This document shows positions 28,900 through 38,376 of a stretch of DNA of 64,000 bases, piece after piece; within the stretch, counting starts at the first letter, position 1, and each line of letters starts with the position of its first letter. Made by a program: the position numbers and the translations under genes. Origin of the DNA: Vibrio orientalis CIP 102891 = ATCC 33934 (GTDB lineage: Bacteria > Pseudomonadota > Gammaproteobacteria > Enterobacterales > Vibrionaceae); assembly GCF_000176235.1 (NCBI RefSeq), contig NZ_ACZV01000002.1:1-64000 (forward strand), written 5' to 3'. The notes under the pieces were generated by a model. The model did not search any database. It was not told where the DNA came from and worked only from the letters and a program-made list of their open reading frames with translations.

Positions 28900-30036
28900 T
28901 TATGTTTTACCGGAGTTAAAATCTTTTTTGAATTTAGTAACTTTTTCTAGATAACGACGAGCTTCTGCATTTGGATGCTTTTTAGTGAGTGCCCAATAAA
29001 CTTGATTTGGCTGCAAAGCGTTTAAGTCGCGCATCGCGCGCTTTCGGTCATTGCGATTGAATGTGTTCAAAACGCCGCCAGTACCGCCGTTGTACGCAGA
29101 AATCATGCTGTACTCAAGCGAGGTCGGATGGCGGACATCTTTCAAATAGCGATTTTTTAAGATGTAGAAATAGGCGGTGCCAGTATCAATATTATTTTCT
29201 GGGTTGAATAGATACTCTGGGGTAGGTTGTCCAGATTTCTTCTTCACTAGCTTAAAGACATCTTTACCGGCTGTTTTAGGCACAACTTGCATCAAGCCAT
29301 AAGCATTGGCCCAACTTACCGCATAAGGGTTGAAGCTACTTTCTGTTTTGATGATGGCGTAAATCAGGTCTTCGGGGATGTCATATTTGCTTGAAGCGCG
29401 TTGAACAATGTCCGCATACTTGTAGCTGCGGATCTCAAATTGCTCTTCAACCATTGGAATTTCAACGTAGTAGGCTTTCTTAAAGTCGACATCTTTGACT
29501 TTAAGCTTATTGGCAATTAAATAATCGGCAAAGCGATTGGCGCGCCAAGACCACTGGATTGGTTTTTTATCTTGGTCAACGACCTGACGATAAAGAAACG
29601 GTTGACCTTCGAGAGTGATCTCTTTTGATGAAAAAAGATCGACATTAGCAGGATCATCGGGTGTCAGCAGAGTGGTGATAATGGCATTTTTGAGGTGCTG
29701 CTTAGGATCGGTTGGCGAGACAGTTTCGATCGTGATCAAGCCTTTATCAAAGTTAACTTCAGAGCGACTTAAGTAGTTATCGATGTATTTAACGTAGTTG
29801 CTCTTACCAGCGAATTTAATTTCACTTCGCCCCCAGCGTTTTTCGATGTTACCTGAGAAGCTATTGATTAAGGCATCTAACGCACCGGTATCTTTTTCAA
29901 ACTGACCGGGTAGCTGAGCTAGGTTTTTAGCAAAGCGGTTAGTTGGCTCGTAGTTGACGTCATAGAAACTTTCGACAAACTCACGGCTACAGCCCGTTAG
30001 TGACAATGCGATCAGAAAATACGCTAACTTCTTCAT
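28900..30036 (-). CDS. mltC: membrane-bound lytic murein transglycosylase C
   Basis: A 378-residue lipoprotein precursor with lipobox LTGC (Cys16). An N-terminal DUF3393 domain (about 20-190) precedes an SLT goose-lysozyme-like domain (about 205-350) with the catalytic glutamate in IIKTESSFNPYA and the AYGLMQVVPKTAG motif. It cleaves the peptidoglycan glycan chain, leaving anhydromuramic ends. It lies 71 bases downstream of yggX and has an excellent AGGAG site. mutY-yggX-mltC is a conserved gammaproteobacterial order. Confidence 0.97.
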   Translation of the reverse strand: MKKLAYFLIALSLTGCSREFVESFYDVNYEPTNRFAKNLAQLPGQFEKDTGALDALINSFSGNIEKRWGRSEIKFAGKSNYVKYIDNYLSRSEVNFDKGLITIETVSPTDPKQHLKNAIITTLLTPDDPANVDLFSSKEITLEGQPFLYRQVVDQDKKPIQWSWRANRFADYLIANKLKVKDVDFKKAYYVEIPMVEEQFEIRSYKYADIVQRASSKYDIPEDLIYAIIKTESSFNPYAVSWANAYGLMQVVPKTAGKDVFKLVKKKSGQPTPEYLFNPENNIDTGTAYFYILKNRYLKDVRHPTSLEYSMISAYNGGTGGVLNTFNRNDRKRAMRDLNALQPNQVYWALTKKHPNAEARRYLEKVTKFKKDFNSGKT

Positions 30037-30107
30037 AATGCTCCTAAAAAAATGACACCACTGCGGACAATGATGTCATTTCTTTTCAATTTCAACTCTG
30101 CTTGCGA

Positions 30108-30380
30108 TTATTCGCTAGGTGGAGTGTAACCTTCGATATGAACTTCTTTACCTTCAAACAGGAAGTTGACCATTTCAGTTTCGATCAACTTACGATGTTC
30201 AGGATCCATCATATTCAATTTCTTTTCATTGATCAGCATGGTCTGTTTGTGCTGCCACATCGCCCACGCTTCTTTTGAAATGTTATCAAAAATGCGTTTA
30301 CCCAGTTCTCCAGGGTAAAGCTGAAAGTCTAGGCCATCAGCATCTTTTTGTAGTCGAGCACAAAATACAGTACGGCTCAT
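30108..30380 (-). CDS. yggX: probable Fe(2+)-trafficking protein YggX
   Basis: A 90-residue protein starting [19 protein letters not shown], with the conserved cysteine C7 and the block [20 protein letters not shown] (about 37-56). YggX protects iron-sulfur clusters from oxidative damage. It follows mutY by 17 bases; MutY is itself an iron-sulfur enzyme. Confidence 0.96.
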   Translation of the reverse strand: MSRTVFCARLQKDADGLDFQLYPGELGKRIFDNISKEAWAMWQHKQTMLINEKKLNMMDPEHRKLIETEMVNFLFEGKEVHIEGYTPPSE

Positions 30381-30397
30381 AACGACTCCTTTAAATA

Positions 30398-31453
30398 TTA
30401 GTTTTGAAGCTCAAACGGCAGGCTTTCCAGTAGTTGTTTGACTGGAGCGGCTAAACCGATCTCTTCAGGTTGCGATAAGTTATACCAAAGACCTTTGCCC
30501 GCTTCCATAATCACGTTAGGTTGCTTTGATAGGTCTACCAAAATTGGTGTGATATCGAGATGATAGTGGCTAAAGGTATGACGAAAGGCGATCAATTGCG
30601 TTTGAGCTCGAATATCAGCCTCAGACACGCCACGGATATCGATTTGGTGAGCAAGATCAGCGTCGCTATTTTCTGGGAAACAGAATAGCCCGCCCCAAAT
30701 GCCAGATTGTGGGCGCTGCTCAAGCCACACTTGACCTTGATAGTGCAGCATGATGAACCAAGCTTCTTTGATGGGTTTTTCTTTCTTGGGCTTTTTGCCT
30801 GGGTAGTCGAGTGGGTTGTTTTGTTTATTGGCCACACAAAACGATTCAACTGGGCACAGAGTACATTTGGGTTTGCTGCGGGTACATACCATCGCACCCA
30901 TATCCATCATCGCTTGGTTGTATTTGTCGACATCAACTGCTGGAGTGTGTTCTTCAGCAAACTGCCACAGTTGATTTTCAACTTTTTTCTGCCCAGGCCA
31001 ACCCTCTACAGCAAAGCTGCGTGCTAAGGTACGTTTAACGTTGCCGTCTAGAATTGCATGGGGCTGTTTATATACCGAAGATAAAATGGCGGCTGCGGTT
31101 GAGCGACCAATACCCGGCAGGGCATTCATCTCTTCGATATTGAGCGGAAACTTTCCATCGTATTGCTTAGCAACGACTTTAGCCGCTTTATGCAGGTTTC
31201 GCGCGCGGGCGTAGTACCCAAGCCCGGTCCATAGGTGTAATACTTCATCTTGCTCAGCATTGGCTAAGTCAATCACGGTTGGAAAGCGTTCAAGAAAGCG
31301 CTGGTAGTAGGGGATCACTGTGGCGACTTGAGTTTGTTGCAGCATAATCTCAGACAGCCACACACTGTAGGCGGTCTTATTTTGCTGCCAAGGTAGGCTT
31401 TTACGGCCATAGTTCTCGTACCACTCTAAGATGGCGCTGGCGAAAGGAGTCAC
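30398..31453 (-). CDS. mutY: adenine DNA glycosylase MutY
   Basis: The 351-residue enzyme removes adenine mispaired with 8-oxoguanine. Catalytic residues are E35 (SEIMLQQTQ) and D136 (ILDGNVKR) after the helix-hairpin-helix LPGIGRSTA. The 4Fe-4S loop is C190-X6-C197-X2-C200-X5-C206. A C-terminal NUDIX-like domain (about 225-345) reads 8-oxoG. The start is taken as the GTG at 31453 giving [11 protein letters not shown], which aligns with MutY N-termini; the frame continues 52 residues further upstream with no family similarity. Confidence 0.93.
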   Translation of the reverse strand: MTPFASAILEWYENYGRKSLPWQQNKTAYSVWLSEIMLQQTQVATVIPYYQRFLERFPTVIDLANAEQDEVLHLWTGLGYYARARNLHKAAKVVAKQYDGKFPLNIEEMNALPGIGRSTAAAILSSVYKQPHAILDGNVKRTLARSFAVEGWPGQKKVENQLWQFAEEHTPAVDVDKYNQAMMDMGAMVCTRSKPKCTLCPVESFCVANKQNNPLDYPGKKPKKEKPIKEAWFIMLHYQGQVWLEQRPQSGIWGGLFCFPENSDADLAHQIDIRGVSEADIRAQTQLIAFRHTFSHYHLDITPILVDLSKQPNVIMEAGKGLWYNLSQPEEIGLAAPVKQLLESLPFELQN

Positions 31454-31650
31454 GACTTGCTCTGTATAATAGTTATCTAATCTGACAAAATTGCACCATA
31501 GTTTATGGGTAAAGTACAACCGATAAACAGTAAGGGTATAGTTTCCGTCAGAGATGATGGCGGAATTAGCTAAAAAACTTGCACCTGTGGCAATTCTTTG
31601 GATAATCACAATCCCTTTGAGTCGAGACCAATTTTTAAACAGGCAAAATC

Positions 31651-32370
31651 ATGAGTGAAGTGACCACTAACGAGTACAACGAAGACGGTAAACTGATACG
31701 CAAAATTCGCAGCTTTGTTCGCCGCGAAGGTCGTTTGACCAAAGGTCAAGAAAACGCGATGAATGAGTGTTGGCCAACGATGGGTATTGATTACCAAGAT
31801 AAGCTTCTAGATTGGAAAGAAGTGTTTGGTAACGACAACCCTGTTGTTCTAGAAATTGGTTTTGGTATGGGCGCATCTTTAGTTGAAATGGCGAAAAATG
31901 CACCTGAAAAGAACTTTATCGGTATCGAAGTACACAGTCCTGGTGTTGGCGCATGTCTATCTGATGCTCGTGAAGCGGGTATTACTAACTTACGTGTAAT
32001 GTGTCACGATGCGGTAGAAGTGTTCGAGAACATGATTCCTGATAGCAGTCTAGCAACACTACAACTGTTCTTCCCAGACCCATGGCATAAGAAACGTCAC
32101 CACAAGCGTCGTATCGTTCAGTTGGGTTTTGCTGAAATGGTGCGCGAGAAGCTGATTGACGGCGAAGGCATTTTCCATATGGCGACTGACTGGGAAAACT
32201 ACGCAGAGCACATGATCGAAGTGATGAACGAAGCACCTGGTTTCGAAAACATCGCTGAGGATGGTGATTACATTCCTCGTCCAGATGAGCGTCCGCTAAC
32301 AAAATTTGAAGCACGTGGTCACCGTTTAGGTCACGGCGTTTGGGATATTAAGTATAAGCGCGTAAAATAA
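31651..32370 (+). CDS. trmB: tRNA (guanine-N7-)-methyltransferase TrmB
   Basis: The 239-residue SAM-dependent enzyme makes m7G46 in tRNA. The SAM-binding motif is [17 protein letters not shown] (about 69-85), and the catalytic/substrate block is [17 protein letters not shown] (about 141-157). The C-terminal [16 protein letters not shown] is typical. It is divergent from mutY with 197 bases between starts. Confidence 0.97.
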   Translation: MSEVTTNEYNEDGKLIRKIRSFVRREGRLTKGQENAMNECWPTMGIDYQDKLLDWKEVFGNDNPVVLEIGFGMGASLVEMAKNAPEKNFIGIEVHSPGVGACLSDAREAGITNLRVMCHDAVEVFENMIPDSSLATLQLFFPDPWHKKRHHKRRIVQLGFAEMVREKLIDGEGIFHMATDWENYAEHMIEVMNEAPGFENIAEDGDYIPRPDERPLTKFEARGHRLGHGVWDIKYKRVK

Positions 32371-32409
32371 CCGCGATTACTTGATCCTCTGTCGTTGTAC
32401 TAATCGCGG
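32371..32409 (+). repeat. inverted repeat directly after the trmB stop
   Basis: CCGCGATTA (32371-32379) and TAATCGCGG (32401-32409) are perfect inverted repeats separated by 21 bases. There is no T run, so it is not a classical terminator; a true terminator follows at 32428. Confidence 0.7.
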
Positions 32410-32427
32410 CAAGGTAAATTGAATATT

Positions 32428-32456
32428 AAAGCCAACATTGATGTGTTGGCTTTTTT
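32428..32456 (+). terminator. terminator of trmB
   Basis: AAAGCCAACA and TGTTGGCTTT pair around a short loop and are followed by a T run. Confidence 0.88.
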
Positions 32457-32503
32457 GACCCTACAAGAAAATAATAATAACTGATTGATTTTTAAGGTTG
32501 CTG

Positions 32504-33424
32504 ATGAAACCGACACAAGAAATTTTAAATGAAATTCTCGAAGAAGTTCGCCCATTAATTGGTCAAGGTAAGGTGGCTAATTATATTCCTGCTCTAGCAA
32601 AAGTACCTGCGTCTAAATTGGGGCTGGCGGTTTTTACTAACCAAGGGGAAGTGATTAGAGCGGGTGATGCGGACGAACCGTTTTCAATTCAGTCGATTTC
32701 TAAAGCGCTGAGCTTAACCTTGGCGATGTGTCTGTATAAGCCGGAAGAGATCTGGGCGCGCGTTGGCAAAGAGCCATCGGGCCAAGCATTTAACTCGCTA
32801 ATTCAGTTGGAAATGGAGCAAGGTATTCCGCGTAATCCATTTATCAATGCTGGAGCGATTGTGGTGGCCGATTTACTCAATAGCCGTTTATCTGCGCCGC
32901 GTCAGCGTCTGCTGGAGTTTGTGCGTCAGCTTTCTGGAGACACGCATATCTGCTATGACAAAATTGTCGCTGCTTCAGAGATGATGCACAGCGACCGTAA
33001 TGCGGCCATTGCTTATTTGATGCGTTCATTTGGTAATTTTGAGAATGATGTCATCCCAGTATTGAATAATTACTTCCATGCCTGTGCACTGAAAATGAGC
33101 TGTGTCGATTTGGCGAAAACCTTCAGTTATTTGGCCAATAAAGGGACTTCAGTACAGACTGAAAAAACCGTTATTACACCGACTCAGACCAAGCAGCTAA
33201 ATGCGTTATTGGCGACTTGTGGTTTGTATGATGGTGCCGGTGAGTTTGCCTACCGTGTCGGTATGCCGGGAAAATCAGGCGTCGGCGGTGGTATTGTTGC
33301 AGTGGTACCGGGGGAGATGACGATCGCAGTATGGTCGCCAGAGCTAGACCCTTCTGGTAACTCGCTAGCAGGCACTAAGGCACTAGAGCTGCTTGCTGAG
33401 CGTATTGGTCGTTCGATTTTTTAA
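32504..33424 (+). CDS. glsB: glutaminase
   Basis: The 306-residue enzyme hydrolyses glutamine to glutamate and ammonia. It has the serine-dependent beta-lactamase-like fold; the catalytic SxxK is S64-I-S-K67 in [11 protein letters not shown]. The block [18 protein letters not shown] is strongly conserved. Resemblance is closer to E. coli GlsB (YneH) than to acid-resistance GlsA. The ATG at 32504 is preferred over an in-frame TTG two codons earlier because AAGG lies at the right distance. Confidence 0.95.
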   Translation: MKPTQEILNEILEEVRPLIGQGKVANYIPALAKVPASKLGLAVFTNQGEVIRAGDADEPFSIQSISKALSLTLAMCLYKPEEIWARVGKEPSGQAFNSLIQLEMEQGIPRNPFINAGAIVVADLLNSRLSAPRQRLLEFVRQLSGDTHICYDKIVAASEMMHSDRNAAIAYLMRSFGNFENDVIPVLNNYFHACALKMSCVDLAKTFSYLANKGTSVQTEKTVITPTQTKQLNALLATCGLYDGAGEFAYRVGMPGKSGVGGGIVAVVPGEMTIAVWSPELDPSGNSLAGTKALELLAERIGRSIF

Positions 33425-33430
33425 AAATAC

Positions 33431-33535
33431 TGTCATTCCATAGACTGACGAAGGAAGGAGTAGGGAATCTCAATTAGCATTCGACTTGCTTGAAGAGATC
33501 CCCAATTCACTCGTCCCTCATTCTCGGGGATGACG
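33431..33535 (+). repeat. palindromic intergenic repeat, copy A
   Basis: The 105-base element begins GTCATTCC and ends GGGATGAC; its two halves are imperfect inverted repeats able to form one long hairpin. The core GGGAATCTC...GAGATCCCCAA is shared with copy B at 40611-40714 in the same orientation. It looks like a non-autonomous palindromic repeat family; no coding capacity. Confidence 0.85.
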
Positions 33536-33548
33536 TTAAAAAATGTTT

Positions 33549-34724
33549 CTACTCTTCGGCCATAAAGGCTTCTAACAAATCATTGAGGAACAGCTTACCT
33601 TTTTCGGTAATTTGCCAGTGGCTATCACTTTCATCGATATAGCCCATCTCAATCGTCCAATCTATTGTTTCTTGCACTGCTTCAAAGCCTAAGCCTGTAG
33701 TATCAAGAAAGTCCTGCTTCGGACACGCTTCTATCAAACGGAAGCGGTTCATAAAAAACTCGAAAGGGCGGTCTTGATCAGCAACGTGTTCTTCACTGTT
33801 TAAATACGGTTTGACCATATTATCGTAAGCCGCGAGGTAGCCTTTCGGGTGCTTGATCTTAGTGGTTCGGACAATGCGTCCATCACTAAAACTGAGCTTG
33901 CCGTGCGAACCACAACCAATACCTAAATAATCGCCGAAGCGCCAGTAATTGAGGTTGTGTTGGCATTGATAGCCCGGTTTACTGTAGCCAGATATCTCAT
34001 ACTGCACGTAGCCAGCCTCAGCCAGTTTCTTATGGCCTAGCTCGAAGATATCCCATAAGTCATCGTCGTCAGGTAGGGTAGGCTGCTTGTAGTAGAACAT
34101 GGTATTAGGCTCAATAGTGAGCTGATACCACGAAAGATGAGGAGGATCGAGCTCGATCGCTTTTTCAAGATCTGCGAGGGCTTGATCAACGGACTGATCC
34201 GGTAAGCCATGCATTAGATCGAGGTTAAAACTCTTGAGGCCAATTTGGTGGGCAAGCTTAGCCGCCTTAACCGCTTCATCCTGACCGTGGATACGACCAA
34301 GCCTTTCAAGTTTTGTCTGCTCAAAGCTTTGTACCCCAACCGAAATACGCGTTACTCCTGCTTTTTGATAACCAGCAAAACGCTCTGCTTCAATGGTGCC
34401 AGGGTTGGCTTCCATGGTGATCTCAATATCTGGCTTAAACGGCAACCTTGCTTCAATTCCTGCTAGCAAATTAGCAATCCCTTCGGCTGAGATTAAGCTC
34501 GGTGTGCCGCCACCAATAAAGATCGAATGCAGTAAGCGTGGGTTATCATTGAGCTGGTAACGCTCTATATCCGCTTCAAGATCTTGCAGTAGCGCCGCAA
34601 TATATTCTTGCTCAGGGATCTCCGCTTTTAAGGCGTGAGAGTTAAAGTCGCAGTAAGGGCACTTTTGTACACACCATGGGATGTGAACATAAAGGCTTAA
34701 CGCTGGTGGAATTAGTCGGCTCAT
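33549..34724 (-). CDS. hemW: radical SAM haem chaperone HemW
   Basis: A 391-residue protein with the radical SAM cluster motif CVQKCPYCDFNSH (C18, C22 and C25) and the GGGTPSL motif. The H-N-[LIV] block QCQHNLNYWRFGDYLGIGCG marks HemW rather than coproporphyrinogen dehydrogenase HemN. HemW binds haem and delivers it to respiratory enzymes. It begins 5 bases after rdgB. RdgB-HemW adjacency is widely conserved. Confidence 0.94.
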   Translation of the reverse strand: MSRLIPPALSLYVHIPWCVQKCPYCDFNSHALKAEIPEQEYIAALLQDLEADIERYQLNDNPRLLHSIFIGGGTPSLISAEGIANLLAGIEARLPFKPDIEITMEANPGTIEAERFAGYQKAGVTRISVGVQSFEQTKLERLGRIHGQDEAVKAAKLAHQIGLKSFNLDLMHGLPDQSVDQALADLEKAIELDPPHLSWYQLTIEPNTMFYYKQPTLPDDDDLWDIFELGHKKLAEAGYVQYEISGYSKPGYQCQHNLNYWRFGDYLGIGCGSHGKLSFSDGRIVRTTKIKHPKGYLAAYDNMVKPYLNSEEHVADQDRPFEFFMNRFRLIEACPKQDFLDTTGLGFEAVQETIDWTIEMGYIDESDSHWQITEKGKLFLNDLLEAFMAEE

Positions 34725-34729
34725 TGCAA

Positions 34730-35329
34730 TTACAAAGGTTGCTCAGAAAGCGTTGCAAACAGTGTCTTTAGCGCTTTACCACGGTGAGAAAGTTGCTTTT
34801 TACGTACAGGTTCTAGCTCTGCCGACGCACAGTTATCTTCAGGTACAAAGAAGATCGGGTCGTAGCCAAAGCCATTGTCACCATGCGCTTCAGTTAGAAT
34901 GCGACCTTCCCATTTTCCATGACATACAATCGGCGTCGGATCGTTTTCGTGGCGCATAAGAACAAGCACGCAATGGAATCGAGCTGTACGCTCTGCTTCT
35001 GGTACCTCTTTCATCGCTTCAAGCAGCTTTTCAAGGTTCTGTTGGTCTGTAGCGCCTTCGCCAGCGTAACGCGCTGAATAGATACCAGGAGCGCCTTTCA
35101 ATGCATCAACTTCAAGACCGGAATCGTCCGCAATAGCCGCAAGGCCAGTTTCTTTTGCGGCGTGACGTGCCTTGATGATGGCATTTTCAATAAAAGTGGC
35201 CCCTGTTTCTGCTACTTCTGATACGTTGAATTCGCTCTGAGCTACAACGTCGAAGCCAAAATCAGACAGCAGGTCTGCCATTTCACGAACTTTGCCTTGG
35301 TTACCTGTTGCTAGCACTATCTTTTTCAT
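34730..35329 (-). CDS. rdgB: XTP/dITP diphosphatase RdgB
   Basis: A 199-residue HAM1/NTPase family protein: N-terminal [11 protein letters not shown] nucleotide-binding motif, [24 protein letters not shown] (about 67-90 region) and [12 protein letters not shown]. It hydrolyses deaminated purine triphosphates before they enter DNA or RNA. Good AAGAGG site. Co-transcribed with hemW. Confidence 0.97.
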   Translation of the reverse strand: MKKIVLATGNQGKVREMADLLSDFGFDVVAQSEFNVSEVAETGATFIENAIIKARHAAKETGLAAIADDSGLEVDALKGAPGIYSARYAGEGATDQQNLEKLLEAMKEVPEAERTARFHCVLVLMRHENDPTPIVCHGKWEGRILTEAHGDNGFGYDPIFFVPEDNCASAELEPVRKKQLSHRGKALKTLFATLSEQPL

Positions 35330-35429
35330 CTTGGCCTCTTTTGTTACAGCAAAGGAGAGCTAGCCGCTCTCCCTTTGAATAGGTTTTGGTCTTAGGGTGT
35401 CAAAAAGCATTTAGGTCATCACAACCCAA

Positions 35430-35861
35430 TCACTCTTCGACATAAAATTTCTGGCTGAACTTTAATGCGCCTGTGCCTTTAATTCCAGCGTTAACATCAA
35501 TATTGAACGTTAACCGCTCCTCTTCTGAGATTGGAAACTCTGCAAGGTAGTAGATTGCATCGCCTTCTTTCACTTCTTTGAACGTTAGCTCGCGCATTTG
35601 GCCAATCAGGTTTTTACTATGACCTGAAAGCTGTGCGGTGATGGCAGGTTTACCCGCTTGAGAGTTGTCTAGCACACTAATATTCAAAATTGCCGAGTAG
35701 CCGTTGCGCTTAAGTTTATAGCTGCGTGCCACTTGTGGAGTAACAAAGGTAGAGTTGAAAGCAGAGTAGTGGACTTCAACATCTTTGATGTTCTTAAACT
35801 GCCCAGCAAAGCTAGGAACCGCAAACAGGCTTACCAGTAATAGAGTGATCCATTTTTTCAT
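35430..35861 (-). CDS. DUF4426 periplasmic protein, unknown function
   Basis: A 143-residue precursor with a clear signal peptide (1-19, ending SFA before GQF). The rest is a single beta-rich domain of the DUF4426 family, found in vibrios and relatives next to rdgB and yggU. No catalytic motif or cysteine is present. An AGGACG ribosome site precedes the ATG. It lies 100 bases before rdgB in the same direction. Role unknown; secreted to the periplasm. Confidence 0.88.
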   Translation of the reverse strand: MKKWITLLLVSLFAVPSFAGQFKNIKDVEVHYSAFNSTFVTPQVARSYKLKRNGYSAILNISVLDNSQAGKPAITAQLSGHSKNLIGQMRELTFKEVKEGDAIYYLAEFPISEEERLTFNIDVNAGIKGTGALKFSQKFYVEE

Positions 35862-35896
35862 TATGCGTCCTGATATTTTTACTATTTGGATTTAAA

Positions 35897-35921
35897 CAAA
35901 AAGCCATCAAATGATGGCTTT
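35897..35921 (-). terminator. terminator overlapping the yggU stop
   Basis: AAGCCATC and GATGGCTT pair around four bases; read on the minus strand the stem lies over the yggU stop codon and is followed by U residues. DUF4426 therefore probably has its own promoter. Confidence 0.8.
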
Positions 35922-36197
35922 AATTTCTTGTGGGATTTGTACTGGCGATTGGATACGGACTTGTTTATGTCGCCCTAGCTCGCCTTTTTCTATGGTTATT
36001 AATCCCTTCGCCACTTTAAATTGCTTGGCGAGATACTTACTTAAATGCGCATTGGCTTTGCCATCAACAGGAGGAGCTGTAATGGCAATTTTCAGCTCCT
36101 CACCATGTTGGCCAACAATTTTATCACGGCTGGCTTTCGGTTGGATGTAGAGTCTAAGCAGTAGATCCTCTCCATCAAACCAAGCTGCTTGTGACAT
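35907..36197 (-). CDS. yggU: YggU/DUF167 family protein
   Basis: A 96-residue protein of the DUF167 family with the signature [12 protein letters not shown] and [20 protein letters not shown]. Structures of the family are known but the function is not. The ATG at 36197 overlaps the yggT stop by one base (TAATG) and gives the family N-terminus; an upstream ATG at 36212 would add five residues inside yggT. Confidence 0.9.
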   Translation of the reverse strand: MSQAAWFDGEDLLLRLYIQPKASRDKIVGQHGEELKIAITAPPVDGKANAHLSKYLAKQFKVAKGLITIEKGELGRHKQVRIQSPVQIPQEIKAII

Positions 36198-36754
36198 TAT
36201 AGTTGATACCAAATTGGGCCAATGATGTCGCCCATTAAGAAATTAGCGAATTGCAGAGCAATAAATAGCACCAATACGCTTAAATCAAAGCCACCCATCG
36301 CAGGGATGATACGGCGAATCGGCGCAAGCATTGGCTCAGTCAGTTGATGGAATACATATTCGATAGGGCTACGGCCTTGGCTGACCCAGCTAAGGATAGC
36401 GCGAATAAGCAGAACCCAGAATAGTAGACCGCCAGCCGCTTTAACCAGTGATAATAGACCTAAGAATAAGAAGTCAGCACTAAAGCTCACTGAACCATTT
36501 GAAGCGACTAAGATAAGCGCCACAAACTTCAAAACACATAACACGTATGCAAACAGAATCGTTGCTAAATCCAAACCACCCACGGAAGGAACAATGCGGC
36601 GCAGAGGCGCAACTACTGGTTGTGTCGCTTTAACAATAAATTGCGAAAACGGGTTGTAGAAGTCTGCACGGGCAGCTTGCAACCAAATACGTAAGATCAC
36701 CACCATGATGTAGAGATCAAACAGGGTGGAAATCAGAAAACTCATTGAATTCAT
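36197..36754 (-). CDS. yggT: YggT family membrane protein
   Basis: The 185-residue protein has two copies of the YggT repeat, each with paired helices and an RRIVP/RRIIP motif ([17 protein letters not shown] and [17 protein letters not shown]). YggT proteins are linked to osmotic shock resistance and, in other phyla, to cell or plastid division. It lies between proC and yggU, with an AAGGG ribosome site. Confidence 0.93.
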   Translation of the reverse strand: MNSMSFLISTLFDLYIMVVILRIWLQAARADFYNPFSQFIVKATQPVVAPLRRIVPSVGGLDLATILFAYVLCVLKFVALILVASNGSVSFSADFLFLGLLSLVKAAGGLLFWVLLIRAILSWVSQGRSPIEYVFHQLTEPMLAPIRRIIPAMGGFDLSVLVLFIALQFANFLMGDIIGPIWYQL

Positions 36755-36792
36755 AGGTTACCCTTAATAGTAGAGCCGTTAGCTCAAAGTCA

Positions 36793-37611
36793 TTAAAATA
36801 ATTTTTCCATCTCTTCAGCGCGCGTTACCGCTGCTTGCATAGCTTTGGCTACTATATCTGAAAGTTGGTGTTCGTTGAATGTTCGTAGCGCTTCTGCGGT
36901 CGTGCCACCTTTCGAGGTAACATTCTCACGTAAGGTCGCTAGTTCTGTATCAGGGTTGCCAACGACCATGCTCGCAGCACCTAGTGCAGATTGCTGAACA
37001 AGCAGTCGAGCTGTTTCTTTATCAAATCCTTGTGCGATGGCTTCCGCTTGCATTGCTTCCATAAATAGGAAGAAGTAGGCAGGTGCACTGCCAGCAGCAG
37101 CGATGATATTGTTAATGCCAGACTCTTGTTCTACCCAGCATACCTTACCGCACGACTGCATAAGCTCAGCGGCAAAGGTTTTATCTTGTTCTGATACATG
37201 TGATGGCGCGTAAAGGCCGCTCATACCCAGACCAAGCTGCGAGGGCGTATTTGGCATCACTCGCACTAAATTCAGCGCGCTATTTAGCATCTGATCAAAT
37301 CGAGCACTTTGAATGCCAGCCGCGATAGAGATAACCAATTTTCCAGACCAATCGATCGCTTGCAGAGGCGTACAGACTTCTTCCATCATCTGTGGCTTGA
37401 CGGACAACACCACCACGTCAGCGTCTTGTGCTGCTTGGGTGTTATCACTAGTCGTACCAATACCGTAGGCTTGTTCTAGAGGCAGACGACGAGTTTCAGA
37501 CGGAGCAGTTGCAGTAATCAACGATGCTGGGTACCCATCCGCAATTAAGCCCGATACGATAGCTTTGACCATGTTGCCTGCGCCAATAAAGGCGATCTTC
37601 TTGTGTTCCAT
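36793..37611 (-). CDS. proC: pyrroline-5-carboxylate reductase
   Basis: The 272-residue enzyme makes proline from pyrroline-5-carboxylate with NAD(P)H. An N-terminal Rossmann motif IAFIGAGNMVKAIVSGL and the C-terminal dimer domain with LRENVTSKGGTTAEAL (the P5CR signature) are present. AAGGATC precedes the ATG. Genes yggS-proC-yggT form a conserved cluster. Confidence 0.97.
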   Translation of the reverse strand: MEHKKIAFIGAGNMVKAIVSGLIADGYPASLITATAPSETRRLPLEQAYGIGTTSDNTQAAQDADVVVLSVKPQMMEEVCTPLQAIDWSGKLVISIAAGIQSARFDQMLNSALNLVRVMPNTPSQLGLGMSGLYAPSHVSEQDKTFAAELMQSCGKVCWVEQESGINNIIAAAGSAPAYFFLFMEAMQAEAIAQGFDKETARLLVQQSALGAASMVVGNPDTELATLRENVTSKGGTTAEALRTFNEHQLSDIVAKAMQAAVTRAEEMEKLF

Positions 37612-37634
37612 TGGTTATTTGATCCTTTAAAGAT

Positions 37635-38351
37635 TTAAGCTTTATTGCTGTAATCACGTGCACCAAAAATGGCGGTGCCGATGCGCACCATGGTACTTCC
37701 TGCTTCAACTGCGGCTTCCATATCACCACTCATACCCATTGAAAGGGTGTCAATTTTTTGCTCTGGATAACGTTGTGCCAACTTATCTTTTAGTTCAGCC
37801 AACTGAGTGAAGGCGCCGAGCTGAGAAGCATAGTCAGTAACGTTAGCAGGAATTGACATCAACCCTCTTAAAGTGAGGTTTGGAAGTGAAGAAATCAACT
37901 CTGCAAGCTCAAAGATTTCGTCATCATTGAGCCCTGACTTAGATTGTTCGCCACTGGTGTTTACCTGCATCAGCACTTGAATCGGAGCAGAACCCGCTGG
38001 TCTTTGATCGTTAAGACGTTGAGCGATCTTGGCGCGGTCAATGGTGTGTACCCAAGCAAAGTTCTCCGCGACGTGGCGAGACTTATTCGATTGAATAGGA
38101 CCAATAAAGTGCCACTCTAGAGCGAGTTCTGGATGGTGTTCTGAAAAATGTGCTACTTTGTCAGCACCTTCTTGCACATAGTTTTCCCCGAAGGCGAGTT
38201 GCCCCGCTCGCGCCGCCTCGAGAATTGCTTCGTTAGGCTTGGTTTTACTCACTGCGAGAAGTTGCACTGTCTCTCGACTGCGTCCACACTTTTGTTGTGC
38301 AGCCTCAATCTGTGAGGTGATCTGTTCAATATTTTGTTGAATACTAGTCAT
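37635..38351 (-). CDS. yggS: pyridoxal phosphate homeostasis protein YggS
   Basis: A 238-residue single-domain protein with the PLP-binding alanine-racemase fold; the PLP lysine is in LLAVSKTKPNE, with WHFIGPIQSNKSR and the phosphate-binding LSMGMSGDMEAAVEAGSTMVRIG. It buffers free PLP. The ATG at 38351 gives the conserved MTSIQQNIEQI start; an in-frame TTG two codons earlier is less likely. It is divergent from pilT, 25 bases apart. Confidence 0.94.
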   Translation of the reverse strand: MTSIQQNIEQITSQIEAAQQKCGRSRETVQLLAVSKTKPNEAILEAARAGQLAFGENYVQEGADKVAHFSEHHPELALEWHFIGPIQSNKSRHVAENFAWVHTIDRAKIAQRLNDQRPAGSAPIQVLMQVNTSGEQSKSGLNDDEIFELAELISSLPNLTLRGLMSIPANVTDYASQLGAFTQLAELKDKLAQRYPEQKIDTLSMGMSGDMEAAVEAGSTMVRIGTAIFGARDYSNKA

Positions 38352-38376
38352 AGCCAATTTTACTTAAGGATTTTAA

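Noticed and set aside
31454..31609. 52-residue N-terminal extension of MutY
   Set aside because: MutY family N-termini align with the GTG at 31453; the extension covers the mutY/trmB intergenic promoter region.
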